Assembly: GCA_007129145.1 (NCBI GenBank)
Contig: SKWC01000157.1
Location: 1-7,646 of the forward strand
Reading direction: 5' to 3'
DNA: 7,646 nucleotides
From: Rubritepida sp.
Lineage (GTDB): Bacteria > Pseudomonadota > Alphaproteobacteria > Acetobacterales > Acetobacteraceae
The notes under the pieces were generated by a model. It made no database searches. It saw only the letters and a list, made by a program, of their open reading frames with translations, and was not told the origin of the DNA. The translations under genes and the position numbers were made by a program. Positions within the stretch are counted from its first letter, which is position 1. Every line of letters starts with the position of its first letter. Shown here piece after piece: positions 7,232 to 7,646 of the stretch.

Positions 7232-7646
7232 TCAGTGGAAGTCCCGGCTGGGCTGGCGCAGCGCCTGCTTGCGCTTCACCCGCGGGTCCGGCGAGAGGTT
7301 GGGGCGCAGCACCTCATCGGCATGGGCGATGGCGCGGCCGAAGCCGTCGCCCTCCAGCGCGTGCAGCCCGTGCAGGAGGTCGGTGCGGTCCTCGATGCGC
7401 CGGGCGATCAGGTGCAGGATGGGCACATGCGCCTCGGTGCGCTCCACCCGGCCTTCCGCCAGCAGCAGCCGCGCGGCCACGACCTCGCGCCGGAAGCGGC
7501 GCTGGAGGTCGGGGTAGAGCACGAGGTTCGCCACCCCATGCTCATCCTCCAGGGTGAAGAACATCACCCCCTTGGCGCTGCCCGGGCGCTGGCGCACCAG
7601 CACGAGCCCGGCCAGCCGCAGCCAGGCGCCCTGGCGCGCTTCGGCC
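7232..7646 (-). CDS. dnaE2: Error-prone DNA polymerase DnaE2/ImuC, C-terminal end (5' truncated by window edge)
   Basis: Only the last 137 residues are visible; the gene continues beyond base 7646. The fragment opens with ARQGAWLRLAGLVLVRQRPG, then SAKGVMFFTLEDEHGVANLVLYPDLQRRFR, which is the C-terminal OB-fold of the DnaE polymerase family in its DnaE2 form, and it ends in SRDFH, close to the usual K/P-S-R-[DN]-F end of this group. DnaE2 is the translesion C-family polymerase that works with ImuA and ImuB in SOS-induced mutagenesis; those genes would lie outside the window. Replicative DnaE1 is less likely because of the RQRPGSAKGVMF form and the C-terminal end. Its SOS control region cannot be seen here. 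The stop is 9 bases from that of pyrG. Confidence 0.9.
   Translation of the reverse strand, partial: AEARQGAWLRLAGLVLVRQRPGSAKGVMFFTLEDEHGVANLVLYPDLQRRFRREVVAARLLLAEGRVERTEAHVPILHLIARRIEDRTDLLHGLHALEGDGFGRAIAHADEVLRPNLSPDPRVKRKQALRQPSRDFH

Overview
The window is GC-rich, densely packed chromosomal DNA. Codon use and protein sequences suggest an alphaproteobacterium, most likely of the Acetobacteraceae/Rhodospirillales type (Roseomonas-like). This placement is by recognition, not by a search. I see no insertion sequence, prophage, CRISPR array, tRNA or rRNA. The content is core metabolism plus housekeeping genes.

Layout. (1) Positions 1-648, plus strand: the C-terminal half of a major facilitator superfamily transporter, cut by the window edge. 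(2) Positions 655-5060, minus strand, read right to left: an aldehyde dehydrogenase of the succinate-semialdehyde dehydrogenase group; a HugZ/pyridoxamine-oxidase-like flavin or heme protein starting 10 bases after it; a 159-base gap with a good promoter; ATP-dependent PEP carboxykinase (pckA); a 67-base gap filled by a strong hairpin; and a small cysteine-rich DUF2237 protein. (3) Positions 5061-5175: a divergent control region. (4) Positions 5176-7222, plus strand: secG, then pyrG (CTP synthase). (5) Positions 7232-7646, minus strand: the C-terminal end of the error-prone polymerase DnaE2/ImuC, convergent with pyrG and cut by the window edge.

How the genes fit together. PckA makes PEP from oxaloacetate for gluconeogenesis. 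An SSADH-type aldehyde dehydrogenase would feed succinate into the same C4 pool, so the minus-strand block is compatible with growth on organic and amino acids. Only aldehyde dehydrogenase/HugZ and pckA/DUF2237 look like plausible transcript pairs, and I infer two separate promoters. SecG (protein export) and PyrG (CTP synthesis) are an old alphaproteobacterial gene pair with no direct functional link.

I found no convincing new biological system. The points most worth checking are the near-perfect 16-bp hairpin abutting the DUF2237 ribosome binding site, a dyad sitting on the predicted pckA transcription start, and promoter-like sequences so close to the secG and pyrG start codons that both messages may be nearly leaderless. 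Long open frames antisense to pckA, the aldehyde dehydrogenase and pyrG are GC-bias shadows.
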